From assembly GCF_014217785.1 (NCBI RefSeq), contig NZ_CP048814.1, positions 3,844,001 to 3,908,000 on the forward strand: a stretch of 64,000 nucleotides of DNA. The letters run 5' to 3'. Shown in pieces: positions 63,622 to 64,000 of the stretch. The first letter of the stretch is position 1; each line of letters begins with the position of its first letter. Origin of the DNA: Rhodococcus triatomae (GTDB taxonomy: Bacteria; Actinomycetota; Actinomycetes; Mycobacteriales; Mycobacteriaceae). A program made the translations under genes and the position numbers. The notes under the pieces were generated by a model that was not told where the DNA came from, searched no databases, and saw only the letters and a list, made by a program, of their open reading frames with translations.

Positions 63622-64000
63622 TTGGGCTACGACTTCACCGCGCAGGACGTCGGCTACCTGCTGAGTCCCGACGGTGCTCTCGCCCTGGCCGAGGTCGACC
63701 GGTTCGAGCTGACTTCGCGTACGCGCCTGGCCGACATCGGCCGGGCGCGTACCCGTTTCGGTGACCGGGCGGCGATGCTGGTGGAGACGGTCCTGCTGCG
63801 CAGGAAGGCGATCGGCAAGCTGCCCGGCAGCGGCGGGTGGCTGTTCACCGACGAGGCACTCCAGCAGGCGACCCCGTCGGTGGTGGCGCGGCATCGGGCC
63901 AGACGATTGGCCGGGCGTTCGGTGCACGACGTGACATGTTCGGTCGGTGCGGAACTGGCGGCGCTGTCGGAGACGGCGAGCGTGGTCCTCGGCAGTGACC
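63622..64000 (+). CDS. THUMP-like/methyltransferase domain protein (Rv3037c-like), partial
   Basis: The frame is open to the right edge (126 codons). The TTG at 63622 starts MGYDFTAQDVGYLLSPDGAL 1 nt after the upstream stop. Residues 1-95 (RTRLADIGRARTRFGDRAAM; GSGGWLFTDEALQQATP) and the start of a Rossmann strand (SVHDVTCSVGAELAALS) match actinobacterial class I methyltransferases with an N-terminal THUMP-like extension. The catalytic part is cut off. Confidence 0.75.
   Translation, partial: MGYDFTAQDVGYLLSPDGALALAEVDRFELTSRTRLADIGRARTRFGDRAAMLVETVLLRRKAIGKLPGSGGWLFTDEALQQATPSVVARHRARRLAGRSVHDVTCSVGAELAALSETASVVLGSD

Overview
The window is GC-rich actinobacterial DNA. Codons are strongly G/C-ending, GTG and TTG starts are common, and many genes appear to be read from leaderless mRNAs. 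An EspG/PPE-type ESX substrate cluster, nrdHIEF, and a ctaD-serB-ABC-NUDIX-echA-methyltransferase order that I recall from the Mycobacterium tuberculosis Rv3037c-Rv3053c region point to a mycolic-acid-containing genus. Rhodococcus is the best guess. The genus is inferred from gene content and order, not from a marker gene.

Layout: (1) 1-4.7 kb: a secreted serine protease cut by the left edge, phosphoglucomutase, an MFS transporter, and a MauE/DsbA redox pair. (2) 4.8-8.3 kb: tRNA-Ala(GGC) with a 3.45-kb genomic island inserted in its 3' end. The island has 41-bp att repeats, paired 11-bp arm-site repeats at both ends, an HEAGH metallopeptidase-like protein, a toxin-antitoxin pair with an oversized PIN protein, and an orphan membrane protein. 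No integrase is visible. (3) 8.4-15.4 kb: a broken quinone oxidoreductase, GyrI-like and VOC proteins, a TetR/NmrA operon under a 44-bp palindrome, a DHA2 drug exporter and a membrane protein. (4) 15.4-22 kb: an Ntn amidohydrolase, then TetR - DUF4303-like - Tat lipoprotein with an intradiol dioxygenase fold - tatA - tatC - tatB on the minus strand, with a divergent DUF5701-like gene. (5) 22-28.6 kb: an OleC-like ligase and a divergent CoA transferase, CobW/BluB, and a DEAD-box helicase whose ribosome-binding site lies in a hairpin. (6) 28.7-33.1 kb: molybdenum cofactor genes (moaE, a moaC-moaB fusion, moeA, and divergent moaA-moaD), followed by an isolated small unit with a multi-hairpin leader, a 26-codon ORF and a terminator. 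(7) 33-40 kb: NAD synthesis, a nucleosidase, a META lipoprotein, an FMN reductase, a siderophore-interacting flavoprotein and a SEC-C protein. (8) 40-43.4 kb: EspG, PPE-like, PE-like and DUF3558 proteins. (9) 44-64 kb: nrdHIEF, two siderophore-binding lipoproteins with iron-box-like sites, ctaD, serB, pth2, an SsuABC-type importer, glgX, an ABC ATPase, NUDIX, enoyl-CoA hydratase and two methyltransferases, the last cut by the right edge.

Several regulatory patterns recur. A TANNNT hexamer lies 6-8 nt upstream of more than a dozen start codons that have no Shine-Dalgarno sequence. Genes within operons are coupled by ATGA/GTGA/TTGA overlaps. Large, near-perfect GC-rich palindromes sit at gene ends. 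Coordinates were worked out by hand, and family assignments rest on visible motifs and remembered homologues. No database search was run.
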